DNA of 60,698 bases from DASPWV01 sp046727855 (GTDB lineage Bacteria; Acidobacteriota; Vicinamibacteria; Vicinamibacterales; UBA2999): NCBI GenBank assembly GCA_046727855.1, contig JBKPDL010000013.1, forward strand, positions 1 to 60,698, in the 5' to 3' direction. The notes under the pieces were generated by a model. That model was not told the origin of the DNA, did not search any database, and saw only the letters and a program-made list of their open reading frames with translations. Of the stretch, positions 24,615-35,577 are shown in pieces. Made by a program: the position numbers and the translations under genes. Position 1 is the first letter of the stretch. Every line of letters begins with the position of its first letter.

Positions 24615-26099
24615 ATGGCAACACGGTCCGCCAAATGGGCAGCCCCAGTCGTATCGGATTTGGCATCGAGCTTGGTATCTCACCCGGCACCTCGAATCCG
24701 GAGTAGCGACATGGATCTCATGCCTGAAGATCGCGTGATGATCTGCAACCGCCGTGCGGACCGCCGGAGCGGTGTCCACGACGTCGTGCGCGAGGTGACC
24801 AAAGACTGGTTGGTGACACAGGGACGTGGCGACATGCAAACCGCACTGCTCGAGCGGTTGCGCCGCGTGCTCACCCCAGGCACCGTGCGGTTCAACGAGC
24901 TCAGCAACACCTCGTCGCTGCGGCCGGGACAGCCAATTAAGACACGTGATTACATCGCCTATCCGATTCCGATGTCGGATCCGACGCGCCGGGTCGTCCT
25001 GGAGGCGTCGCTGCCGTCCAATCGGACCGTGGACGAGTGGACGTGCCAGCTGCTGGAAACGTCGGCGAGTTTCGCCGCGCTGCTGCTCGACACCGAGCGG
25101 CTCGCCAAGCTGCAGTACGGCCCCGACGGCGACTATCGCGACGAAGCCGCGCCACTCATTGGATCGAGCGCGGTCATGCACGCGCTGCGCGAGCGGATCG
25201 AACGCGTGGCGACAACCGACTTTACCGTGCTCGTGGAGGGCGAGAGCGGTACCGGAAAAGAACTGGTGGCACGTCAGATTCACAGTCTGAGCCGCCGTTG
25301 CCAGGGACCCTTTGTCGCGATCAATTGTGCGGCGCTGGTTGAAACGCTGATTGAAGCGGAGCTTTTTGGCATCGAGGAACGCACCGCGACGGGTGTGCGC
25401 GGGCGCCGCGGCAAGTTCGAGTACGCCGACAACGGCACGCTGTTTCTGGATGAGGTGTCGGAGCTTTCGCTTGCCGCGCAAGCCAAGCTGCTGCGAGCGA
25501 TCCAGGATCTCACTGTCGAGCGCGTTGGCGGACATAGCCGCCGCCGCATCAACACGCGCATCGTCGCCGCCAGCAATCGCCCGCTCTCGGCGCTCGTCGA
25601 GCGCGGCCTGTTTCGCGCCGACCTCTTTTACCGTCTCGGCGGCGTCGACGTTTCCGTCCCGCCGCTGCGCAAGCGAAAGGAGGACATTCTCGAACTCGCC
25701 CATCACTTTCTTTCGCAGCACGGGGGACGGGGGCGCCTCACGATGACGCCCGCCGCAATCGACGCGCTCATGACCTACGACTGGCCCGGAAACGTGCGCG
25801 AGCTCGAACGGATGATCGAAGGCGCGATTGCCATCTGCGAGCTGGGCGAAATCGGGCTGGACCACCTCCCGGTGAGCCTGCGCGGCGCGTACAGCGAAGT
25901 GCTGATGCCGTCCGTGCACGAAAGCGACACCATGCGGGCGTGGGGGAGCCGCTATGCGCGTCTGATCCACGAACGCTGCGGCCGCAACAAGCGCGAAGCG
26001 TGCAAGGTGTTGGGGATTTCGTACCACACGCTCAATAACTACTTGAAGTACCGCCCGCCCGAGCGGCGGACGGTGGAATGGACCGGGGCCACCGGCTGA
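24615..26099 (+). CDS. Sigma-54-type AAA+ transcriptional regulator with altered GAFTGA loop
   Basis: 494 residues. The N-terminal about 180 residues have no receiver Asp pattern and look like a degenerate GAF-type sensory region. The AAA+ domain has Walker A G209-E-S-G-T-G-K-E216, Walker B GTLFLDEV and sensor segments (RIVAASNRPL, WPGNVRELERMI). The loop that should read GAFTGA is E255-R-T-A-T-G-V-R262, lacking the Phe and Thr needed to contact sigma-54 in studied activators. The C-terminus has a Fis-like helix-turn-helix (REACKVLGISYHTLNNYL). It may regulate the neighbouring pilus-related or secreted-protein genes, perhaps without sigma-54. An alternative start is Met33. Confidence 0.85.
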   Translation: MATRSAKWAAPVVSDLASSLVSHPAPRIRSSDMDLMPEDRVMICNRRADRRSGVHDVVREVTKDWLVTQGRGDMQTALLERLRRVLTPGTVRFNELSNTSSLRPGQPIKTRDYIAYPIPMSDPTRRVVLEASLPSNRTVDEWTCQLLETSASFAALLLDTERLAKLQYGPDGDYRDEAAPLIGSSAVMHALRERIERVATTDFTVLVEGESGTGKELVARQIHSLSRRCQGPFVAINCAALVETLIEAELFGIEERTATGVRGRRGKFEYADNGTLFLDEVSELSLAAQAKLLRAIQDLTVERVGGHSRRRINTRIVAASNRPLSALVERGLFRADLFYRLGGVDVSVPPLRKRKEDILELAHHFLSQHGGRGRLTMTPAAIDALMTYDWPGNVRELERMIEGAIAICELGEIGLDHLPVSLRGAYSEVLMPSVHESDTMRAWGSRYARLIHERCGRNKREACKVLGISYHTLNNYLKYRPPERRTVEWTGATG

Positions 26100-26149
26100 A
26101 TCGCGGCGAGGCGGGGTAGAGGTCCCGAGGTCACACGCCGCTCCAGCGT

Positions 26150-26171
26150 CCGGCATCGACAGCGATGCCGG
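26150..26171. promoter_or_regulatory. 9-bp-stem leader hairpin upstream of the secreted operon
   Basis: CCGGCATCG-ACAG-CGATGCCGG, a perfect stem ending 3 nt before the GGAGGAGG ribosome site (26175-26182) of the next gene. It could terminate the regulator transcript or stabilise the 5' end of the operon message. No T-run follows. Confidence 0.5.
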
Positions 26172-26186
26172 CTTGGAGGAGGCGTC

Positions 26187-26984
26187 ATGAACAGTGGATC
26201 GATACGCGCTCGTCGAGCGCGGTGGGCGATCGCGACGGCTCTCGTCGCGATGTCGGCGGGTGTCAAGGCCTCGTCGCAGGCGGCAATCACACAGGGCGAC
26301 AACCCGGGTACGGAAGTGTTTAGCGCAGACGTTGTCATCGAGCGGAGCGTCGTCGACGAGGGCGGGCGTGTAATTCGCGAGATGCCGGCCGTGCATTATC
26401 GCGTGACGCGTGCGACGGTTGGTGGAAAGCAGCGAACGACGGTGGTCTACCAAACCCCGGGCAACGCGGCGTTGGCGGGAGTGGCTCCGGATCCGCATGA
26501 GGGCATGCGCGTGGAGTTCGACGAGGACGGATCTCCTCTGCGCATTCTGAACAAAGACGGACAGTTGATCGGCGTCGGCGATGGGGCCGCAAATGCCGCA
26601 TGGTTGCCTCCCGCGGAGTTGCGAGCGGCTGCGGGGAGCGGAGGCGTCGTTCTGCGCGATAGTGTGGCGGATCGCAGCGAGCGGCTGCGCCGCGACTTGG
26701 GACCGCCAAAGGGTCAGTTTCGCGGCTTCGAGAAGTACGTCACGCCGTTCGGCGACGCGTTGCAGGAAGTTCTTGTCGCACGCGCCACGGCCACTCCGGT
26801 CGAGATCAACGTGGTTCGCAACGGCGTGCTCGAAAGCCATTCGACATATCAGTACGAACGCCTGAGCGACGGCAGCCTTGTGCAGCGCGTCTGGCGCGAC
26901 GAATCACGGGTGCCGGGCCATTCTTCGCAGCGGTTCGTCATGCAGATGACGGTCTCCAACGTTGTCGCCGGGAAGGAGCGATGA
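26187..26984 (+). CDS. Secreted protein of unknown function
   Basis: 265 residues with a strong ribosome site and a signal peptide (basic RARRARWAIATALVAMSAGVKA). The mature part is rich in beta-type segments (VFSADVVIERSVVDEGG, MRVEFDEDGSPLRILNKDG) with no recognised domain or Cys. Its stop overlaps the lipase-lectin start (ATGA-type), so the two are probably translated together. It may be a chaperone or partner for the lipase, as foldases often sit beside secreted lipases, but it shows no lipase-foldase motif. Function unassigned. Confidence 0.7.
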   Translation: MNSGSIRARRARWAIATALVAMSAGVKASSQAAITQGDNPGTEVFSADVVIERSVVDEGGRVIREMPAVHYRVTRATVGGKQRTTVVYQTPGNAALAGVAPDPHEGMRVEFDEDGSPLRILNKDGQLIGVGDGAANAAWLPPAELRAAAGSGGVVLRDSVADRSERLRRDLGPPKGQFRGFEKYVTPFGDALQEVLVARATATPVEINVVRNGVLESHSTYQYERLSDGSLVQRVWRDESRVPGHSSQRFVMQMTVSNVVAGKER

Positions 26985-28456
26985 TCATGACTCGCCATCG
27001 CATCCTCTCTGCGCTGCTCGTCGTCTGGACGATCATCCATGGATCCACCGCGACGGCACAGGACCGGCCGGTCGTGTTTGTGCACGGCTTTCTCGGCGAT
27101 AGTGGAACATGGGCCGAGGCTGCCGCTCGACTGCAGAGCCGGCTGGCGATTCAAGCGTACAACCCCGGTCTGCCTTCGATCGAAACGTTCGAGACGCAGG
27201 CAAGTGCCATCCAAAACCAGGGTGGTTACCTGTTGCCCCCCAACACCATCGCCGTTGGACACAGCAACGGCGGCATCGTCTCGCGGGAATGGAGCAAGTC
27301 GCACCCGCTTGCCGGCATTCTCACCCTTGGTACACCGCACGAGGGTGCGCTGTTCATGCAGCGCGGAACCGACGCCGCGAGATTCAGTTACGACCTGTAC
27401 AACGCGCTCGGCCTGTTGTGGTCGTACGAGGTCTCGCAGAACGAATTCACGTGGATCTTCGGTGTCATTTCCGCTGCGCGCGCCGCGGCCGCCGCCGTTA
27501 ACACGGCGACACTCTGGACGTTGCTGTCAACGGCCGGCATTGGCTACGCCGCACCAGTGGCGGGACAAATGGTGCCGCCGTCCGGCTATCTTGCAACCCT
27601 CAATTCCGGCGGAAATCTGGTACGCGAGTTGGTCACGATTCCTCACCGTGTCGGCCTTGTGTTCGTGGCCAACGACTATCGCAGGGCGGGATTTGCGGTA
27701 GGACTCTTTCCCGATCGGCGCGAATGGGCCTACGCCGGTATGGTCAGCGCTGTGCTGGCCTTTGAGTGGGCAGGGACTTACATCGCGCACAACTATCCGC
27801 CGTGGAATGCGGCCGCGCAATCTGTTGCGCGCGAACTGTTCAGGGCGGCTGCCTGGATTCGCGAACTCGATCCGCTCTGGTGTTGGGTGATCACCGCCGA
27901 TCGAACGTGCAATACATCGCACGACGGCATTGTGGCGACCGACGCTCAATTCTATCCTGGCGCGAGGAACTACGGGTTCATTGGACCCGCGCATAAGCAG
28001 GAAGCAAAGTGGTCGGACGACCTGATTGCCGGCGTGCTCAGCAACATCATGGGCGTGCGCGTGCGCGCGAGTTCTGAAGTCCCGCCGCTGCCCTCCGGCG
28101 GGAATCCCACTGGGCCTGGCACGCTGACGGCGGGCCAACGCCTTTACGCCGACCAGCAGATCGCATCGCCGAACGGCCGATTCGTCTTGCGCTACCAGTC
28201 AGATGGCAACCTCGTGCTCTACGACACGTGGACTCGACCGCGATGGGCGAGTGGAACGGCCGGACTGGCGGCGGGTTGGGCCGAATTGCAAGTCGACGGC
28301 AATTTTGTGATCTACGGCGGCGGCGCCGCATTGTGGGCGAGCGGCACCGACGGGAATCCCGGCGCGTATCTGCAAGTGCACGATAACGGCGAGGTTGCAA
28401 TTCACGATGGCCAGACAGGCATCGGATTGTGGTGGACAGCAACGGGAGGCGTATGA
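26981..28456 (+). CDS. Secreted lipase-like alpha/beta hydrolase with C-terminal B-lectin domain
   Basis: 491 residues with a signal peptide ending TATAQ. The hydrolase part resembles PGAP1/triacylglycerol lipases: VVFVHGFLGD (oxyanion region), nucleophile S95 in VGHSNGG, D315 in TSHDGIV and H338 in PAHKQE as the likely triad. Ala-rich hydrophobic helices near 165-190 may form a lid. After a Pro/Gly linker, residues 382-491 are a bulb-type mannose-binding lectin domain, with QxDxNxVxY-like repeats in YQSDGNLVLYDT and LQVDGNFVIYGG and a weaker third in VHDNGEVAIHD. The lectin would target the enzyme to a glycan surface. It overlaps both neighbours by four bases. Confidence 0.82.
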   Translation: MIMTRHRILSALLVVWTIIHGSTATAQDRPVVFVHGFLGDSGTWAEAAARLQSRLAIQAYNPGLPSIETFETQASAIQNQGGYLLPPNTIAVGHSNGGIVSREWSKSHPLAGILTLGTPHEGALFMQRGTDAARFSYDLYNALGLLWSYEVSQNEFTWIFGVISAARAAAAAVNTATLWTLLSTAGIGYAAPVAGQMVPPSGYLATLNSGGNLVRELVTIPHRVGLVFVANDYRRAGFAVGLFPDRREWAYAGMVSAVLAFEWAGTYIAHNYPPWNAAAQSVARELFRAAAWIRELDPLWCWVITADRTCNTSHDGIVATDAQFYPGARNYGFIGPAHKQEAKWSDDLIAGVLSNIMGVRVRASSEVPPLPSGGNPTGPGTLTAGQRLYADQQIASPNGRFVLRYQSDGNLVLYDTWTRPRWASGTAGLAAGWAELQVDGNFVIYGGGAALWASGTDGNPGAYLQVHDNGEVAIHDGQTGIGLWWTATGGV

Positions 28457-29598
28457 AGCGAACGCTTCCGGCGTTATTCGGTCTTTCGGTCGCGTTTACG
28501 TCGGCTGCCCCCACCTCTCAGGGGCAGCCGACCGCCCCCACGGCACTCTGGCGCGTCGAGGGTGAAGGCCGCGGTGTGCCGGCCGTGGATGAACAAACGG
28601 CATACTTTCTCGGCAAGCGTCACGACGTCATTGCCATTGGCCGTGATACAGGAAAAGTCCGGTGGCGGGCGCGCACAGGCGAGCCCGGTGAATCGACCGT
28701 TGGAGACGCCGTAACTGTCACGAACGGTGTGGTCGTCGTCGGCGACTACAACCTGATGGCATTTAACGCAGACGATGGCGGACTGCGATGGCGTTTCTTG
28801 CCCGATGACGGTTACGCGGCAGGAGTCTTTCTTGGAGGTGCAGCGGACGGCATCGTGTTCACCGGATCGCCGGTGGGCCGTGTCTACGCGCTCGACGCCG
28901 CGAGCGGTGCCCTGAGGTGGTCCAGCGCCATCTCCGACCGCAGGGAGACGACCGTCTACGAACCGATTGTGAGTGGGCAGCAGTTATTCGCTGGGTATAC
29001 GAACTTTCGCATTCCAGAGACAGGCGGGGTTGTGGCACTCGATCGCGCAACCGGCAGGGTTCGCTGGAAGTCGGATTTTCCAGAGACGAGTAATGTGATG
29101 TCGCAGACCAATTGGGCGGGCGGATTGGTGCTCGAAGAAGGACTCGTGATCGCGTCGGCCGGCGATGGCAACATCTACGCGCTCGATCGCGACACGGGCG
29201 AGCGGAAATGGACCATCCCGAAGGTGTCCGGCGAGATCAAATCGATCGTGCGCCCCTCGGACGTGGATCACCGCGTGCTCACCCTTGCGCGGCACGTGCT
29301 CGTTGCGGGTTCGCTCACCGGCTACGTCATTGCGTACGACACGGCAACCCAGAAGGAGCGGTGGCGGCACGCCGGTGGGTTCGACGGTTCCACGTCGTTC
29401 ATCTTTGCCAACGACGCCAACACGGTTTATGTGCCGTATGTGTCGGGCCTGCTGGTCGCGCTCGACATCGAGACCGGACAGGAGAAGTGGCGCATGGGCG
29501 ACTACCAAATCGGCTTCATGTGGCCTCCGCTGGTCGCCGGCGATGCGATGTACATCGGGGCCACGCGCACCGGCTTTCATGCCTTTCCGACTCGCTGA
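28453..29598 (+). CDS. Secreted PQQ-like (BamB-type) beta-propeller protein
   Basis: 381 residues. The ATG at 28453 overlaps the lipase-lectin stop and follows GGGAGG. A signal peptide precedes repeated propeller motifs of the type YALDAASGALRWSS, VALDRATGRVRWKS, YALDRDTGERKWTI, IAYDTATQKERWRH and VALDIETGQEKWRM. This is the BamB/quinoprotein-like structural repeat without obvious PQQ or calcium-binding residues, so it is more likely a scaffold or binding protein than an enzyme. Coupled to the lipase-lectin and the following lipoprotein, it may act in the same surface complex. Confidence 0.8.
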   Translation: MKRTLPALFGLSVAFTSAAPTSQGQPTAPTALWRVEGEGRGVPAVDEQTAYFLGKRHDVIAIGRDTGKVRWRARTGEPGESTVGDAVTVTNGVVVVGDYNLMAFNADDGGLRWRFLPDDGYAAGVFLGGAADGIVFTGSPVGRVYALDAASGALRWSSAISDRRETTVYEPIVSGQQLFAGYTNFRIPETGGVVALDRATGRVRWKSDFPETSNVMSQTNWAGGLVLEEGLVIASAGDGNIYALDRDTGERKWTIPKVSGEIKSIVRPSDVDHRVLTLARHVLVAGSLTGYVIAYDTATQKERWRHAGGFDGSTSFIFANDANTVYVPYVSGLLVALDIETGQEKWRMGDYQIGFMWPPLVAGDAMYIGATRTGFHAFPTR

Positions 29599-29615
29599 TC
29601 ACACAAGGAGCCGTC

Positions 29616-30065
29616 ATGCATCGTACGTGCCTTGCAATCATTTTTGCTGCCGCGCCCCTCCTCGGGTGCGGGGATGAGTCGCCAACTGGCCCGAGTCGAA
29701 CGCCCGCCACAATCTCCAGGGTATGGGCCGGGACGCTGAGTGACGACCTCAACGGAGCGGGCACGCTCAGGGTTGAAGGTTCGGGAGCAGGTCCCGCCTT
29801 ACTTGGCACGTGGACGGCGCAGTTTCCCGCCAGCACGAAAAGCGGTCAGGCGCTAATCAATCTGTCGCCGCTGCCCACGACTGGCGGGTTCGCGTTCATC
29901 CTCAACCCAACCGCGCGCCCGACTTGCAGCGACCCCTTGTTCGGTCCGCTCGCGGGCAGCTTTCTGTTGCAACTCACCGGCTCGGAAAACGCGCTCTCAG
30001 GTACGGCGATTTATTACGACTGCACGCGCGTGTACCCCGGTCACGTTGAGCTCACCCGGCAATAA
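29616..30065 (+). CDS. Small lipoprotein of unknown function
   Basis: 149 residues with AAGGAG upstream. The lipobox is L-L-G-C at about residue 18 (IIFAAAPLLGCGDES), so it should be lipid-anchored. The rest is a beta-rich domain (RVWAGTLSDDLNGAGTLRVE, ALLGTWTAQFP) with two later Cys (PTCSDP, YDCTR) that could form a disulfide. It resembles short Acidobacteriota lipoproteins without assigned roles. It is the last gene of the secreted operon. Confidence 0.75.
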   Translation: MHRTCLAIIFAAAPLLGCGDESPTGPSRTPATISRVWAGTLSDDLNGAGTLRVEGSGAGPALLGTWTAQFPASTKSGQALINLSPLPTTGGFAFILNPTARPTCSDPLFGPLAGSFLLQLTGSENALSGTAIYYDCTRVYPGHVELTRQ

Positions 30066-30123
30066 CCGGTTGTGCGGGTTGACCGCGCCAAGAGCGACAT
30101 AGTACCGTGAGACGTCTGTAGCG

Positions 30124-30146
30124 CGCCCTGCCGACGCTGTAGGGCG
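30124..30146. repeat. GTAGC-type hairpin upstream of gcvT
   Basis: CGCCCT...AGGGCG with an 11-nt loop, preceded by TGTAGCG. This is the same general plan as other GTAGC-plus-hairpin elements in the window. No glycine-riboswitch core is recognisable in the 103-bp gap. Confidence 0.45.
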
Positions 30147-30168
30147 GCACAGTCCGTTTCTCACCTCC

Positions 30169-31287
30169 ATGACCGACACCGCCGGCGCAACCCTGAAAAA
30201 AACTCCGCTCCACGCCAACCATGTTGCTCTCGGCGCCCGCATGGTGCCGTTTGTTGGTTGGGACATGCCCGTCGAGTATTCAGGCATCGTCAGCGAGCAC
30301 AACACCGTGCGCTCGGCCGCCGGGCTCTTTGACGTCTCGCACATGGGCCAGATCGAGATTGCAGGGAAAGACGCCTTGGCCGCCGTGCAGCACATCACGA
30401 GCAACGACGCGTCCAAGCTGCACCTGAACCAGGCGCAGTATTCCGGCCTGATGACGCCAAAAGGCACGTTTGTCGACGACCTCCTCGTCTACCGCTTTGC
30501 CCCGAGTCACTTCCTGCTCGTCGTCAATGCCAGCAACATCGAGAAGGATTACGCCTACATCGCGGAGCACGCGAAGGAAGCGGGCGACGTTGCTATCGTG
30601 AACTCGAGCGATCGCTACGCGCTCATCGCGGTGCAGGGGCCGAAGGCGAGAACGATCCTTCAGAGTCTCACGGGCGTGGAGCTCGCGGGCATCATGTACT
30701 ACTGGTTTGGGCACGGCGAAGTCGCCGGCGTCCGCGCCACGATTTCGCGTACCGGCTACACCGGCGAAGACGGGTTCGAGGTGTTCGTGCAGCCGAACAT
30801 GGCCTCGCGAGTGTGGGATGCGTTGCTCGACGCGGGCAGAGGCGACGGGTTGATTCCGTGCGGGCTCGGCGCGCGCGACACGCTGCGCCTCGAAGCCTCG
30901 ATGCGGCTCTACGGCAACGATATCGACGAGACGACGACGGCGCTCGAAGCCGACCTTGGATGGATCGTCGGCTGGAACAAGCCGGAATTCATCGGCCATG
31001 AGGTGCTGCAGCGCGAGAAGGCCTCCGGTCTCAAACGTAAGCTCGTGGGCTTCGCGATGATCGACCGTGCCATCGCACGGCATGGATACGTCGTGATGCG
31101 CGACAACGATCAAGTGGGCTACGTCACCAGCGGCACGCAGACGCCGTTTTTGAAGAAGGCAATCGGTATGGCGTATGTGCCGGCGAGCATGACCGAGCTC
31201 GGCACCGAACTCGAGATCGACGTCCGCGGCCGTCGCGCCCGCGCGATCGTGGTGCAGATGCCGTTTTACAAGAGGTCGCGGTCGTGA
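30169..31287 (+). CDS. gcvT: Glycine cleavage system T protein (aminomethyltransferase)
   Basis: 372 residues, normal GcvT length. Diagnostic segments are LHANHVALGARMVPFVGWDMPVEY trimmed here to key parts (FVGWDMPV), FDVSHMGQIEI, YSGLMTPKGTFVDDLLVYR (folate/catalytic region), SRTGYTGEDGFEVF and the C-terminal GYVTSGTQTPFLKKAIGMAY. It transfers the methylene from the aminomethyl-lipoyl H protein to tetrahydrofolate and releases ammonia, in the cytoplasm. It is the first of the gcvT-H-P set, with gcvH 39 bp downstream. Confidence 0.95.
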   Translation: MTDTAGATLKKTPLHANHVALGARMVPFVGWDMPVEYSGIVSEHNTVRSAAGLFDVSHMGQIEIAGKDALAAVQHITSNDASKLHLNQAQYSGLMTPKGTFVDDLLVYRFAPSHFLLVVNASNIEKDYAYIAEHAKEAGDVAIVNSSDRYALIAVQGPKARTILQSLTGVELAGIMYYWFGHGEVAGVRATISRTGYTGEDGFEVFVQPNMASRVWDALLDAGRGDGLIPCGLGARDTLRLEASMRLYGNDIDETTTALEADLGWIVGWNKPEFIGHEVLQREKASGLKRKLVGFAMIDRAIARHGYVVMRDNDQVGYVTSGTQTPFLKKAIGMAYVPASMTELGTELEIDVRGRRARAIVVQMPFYKRSRS

Positions 31288-31298
31288 CGCCCGTCGCA

Positions 31299-31310
31299 GG
31301 GCTTTAGCCC
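31299..31310. repeat. Short GGGC-TTTA-GCCC hairpin between gcvT and gcvH
   Basis: A 4-bp stem with TTTA loop in the context GTCGCAGGGCTTTAGCCCGG, similar to the qhpA-qhpD hairpin (CCTTTAGG core). It may belong to the same repeat family. Confidence 0.35.
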
Positions 31311-31326
31311 GGCCTGGGATCAATCT

Positions 31327-31701
31327 ATGTACCCATCAGATCTGAAGTACACAAAAGACCACGAGTGGATTCGCATCGACGGCAATACCGGCGCCGTCGG
31401 CATCACTGACTTCGCACAGCAACAGCTTGGCGACGTTGTGTATGTGGAGCTGCCCGGCGTGGGTACCAAGCTCACCGCAGGGCAGCCGTTCGGCACGATC
31501 GAATCGGTCAAGGCCGTGTCCGAGCTGTTCGCGCCGATGACGGGCGAGGTCACCGAGGTCAACGGCGACTTGAAAAACAAGCCGGAACAGGTCAACGCCA
31601 GGCCGCACGAGACGTGGATGATCAAGATTCGCCTCGCCGACGCTGGTGAAGCCGCGTCGCTGCTCGACTCCACCGCGTATCAGTCACTCACCGGAGAATA
31701 G
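31327..31701 (+). CDS. gcvH: Glycine cleavage system H protein (lipoyl carrier)
   Basis: 124 residues. It opens MYPSDLKYTKDHEWI, typical of GcvH. K62 in IESVKAVSELFAP is the lipoylated lysine. The C-terminal KPEQVNARPHETWMIKI matches the NxxPYxxGWM family region. It shuttles the aminomethyl group between GcvP and GcvT. It lies 9 bp before gcvP, in one operon. Confidence 0.96.
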   Translation: MYPSDLKYTKDHEWIRIDGNTGAVGITDFAQQQLGDVVYVELPGVGTKLTAGQPFGTIESVKAVSELFAPMTGEVTEVNGDLKNKPEQVNARPHETWMIKIRLADAGEAASLLDSTAYQSLTGE

Positions 31702-31710
31702 CGCACGAGA

Positions 31711-34584
<2,874 letters not shown>

Positions 34585-34595
34585 AACCACCCCGT

Positions 34596-35518
34596 TCACG
34601 CTTTCGCCAATGTCAGCTCATTGGCCTTCTTCCTGAATTCCGCCAGCAGCTTCTTCGTGATCGCTCCCGGCACGCCTGCGCCGATCGTGCGATCGTCCAC
34701 TCGAACAATCGGCATCAGCTCCTTCGTGGTGCTGGTGAAGAACGCTTCGTCCGCGTCGAAGAGATCGTCGTCTTCAGCAGCGCGGCTTCGACCTTCACGC
34801 CGACTGCCGATCCCAGCTCGAAGACAAAGGCCCGCGTGATGCCCGCGAGGAGACCGGCCTCGAGGGCGGGCGTGCGTACCACGCCGTCCTTTATGATGAA
34901 CAGATTCGACTGAGAACATTCGGACAGCTCGCCGCGGTAGTTGCGGAACACGCATTCGACGCCGCCCTTGCGCAGCGCCTGCTGCATGCCCAGCGCGTTG
35001 TTGAGCAGATTGTTGCTCTTGATCAGAGGATTCACCGAGCGCGGGTGGTTGCGGATGATGTCCACCATGCACACCTTGACGCCGCGCTCGAAGTCGACTG
35101 CGGCCGGCACCGGCAGCGGTTTGACGATGATCACCAGAGACGGGTCCGGCGTCGCGGCGGGATCGTAAGTGAGCTCGCCGATGCCGCGCGTGAGTAGAAT
35201 TCGGAGGTACGCCTCTGCCGGCGCCGCGTTGTCACGGTGCTGTAGCGGTGCGGGTTGTGCCGTGCCAAGGCCCGCGGCCTTCAGCGTGTCGATCGAGCGC
35301 CGCAGGAATTCGTCGTCTTCAAAGGGCACCTCGAGCACGATCATCTCGGCGGAATTGCGCAGCCGCTGCATGTGCCGATCGAACAGGAACGGTTCGCCGT
35401 TGTAGGTGCGGAGCGTTTCGTACACGCCTTCGCCGTAGAGAAATCCGTGGTCGAAAATTGAGATGGCGGCGTGCTCGGCGTCGCTGATGCGGCCGTTGAC
35501 GTTGACGAAAGCTCCCAT
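34596..35518 (-). CDS. Class IV PLP aminotransferase, frameshifted near its C-terminus
   Basis: The first frame (35518 down to about 34780, open to 34715) encodes a fold-type IV enzyme like branched-chain/D-amino-acid aminotransferase or aminodeoxychorismate lyase: FDHGFLYGEGVYETLR, PLP lysine K167 in NPLIKSNNLLNN, and E200/N205 in LSECSQSNLFII. After EAALLK the family continuation (DDLFDADEAFFTSTTKEL, then GAGVPGAITKKLL) is in another frame ending at 34596. One missing base around 34775-34785 explains this. If translated as read, the first frame ends with an unrelated tail of about 19 residues and lacks the last about 60. It may be a real lesion or an assembly error, since the downstream frame shows no decay. 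Confidence 0.75.
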
Positions 35519-35577
35519 AAACCGAGCGTAGCCCGTGTGCTAGACTCGCTGCAAGATCAGCCGCGCACACACGCCGA

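Noticed and set aside
30066..30168. Possible glycine riboswitch before gcvT
   Set aside because: The 103-bp leader shows only a GTAGC hairpin; I could not find the conserved paired glycine aptamer core, and the gap is short for the tandem form.
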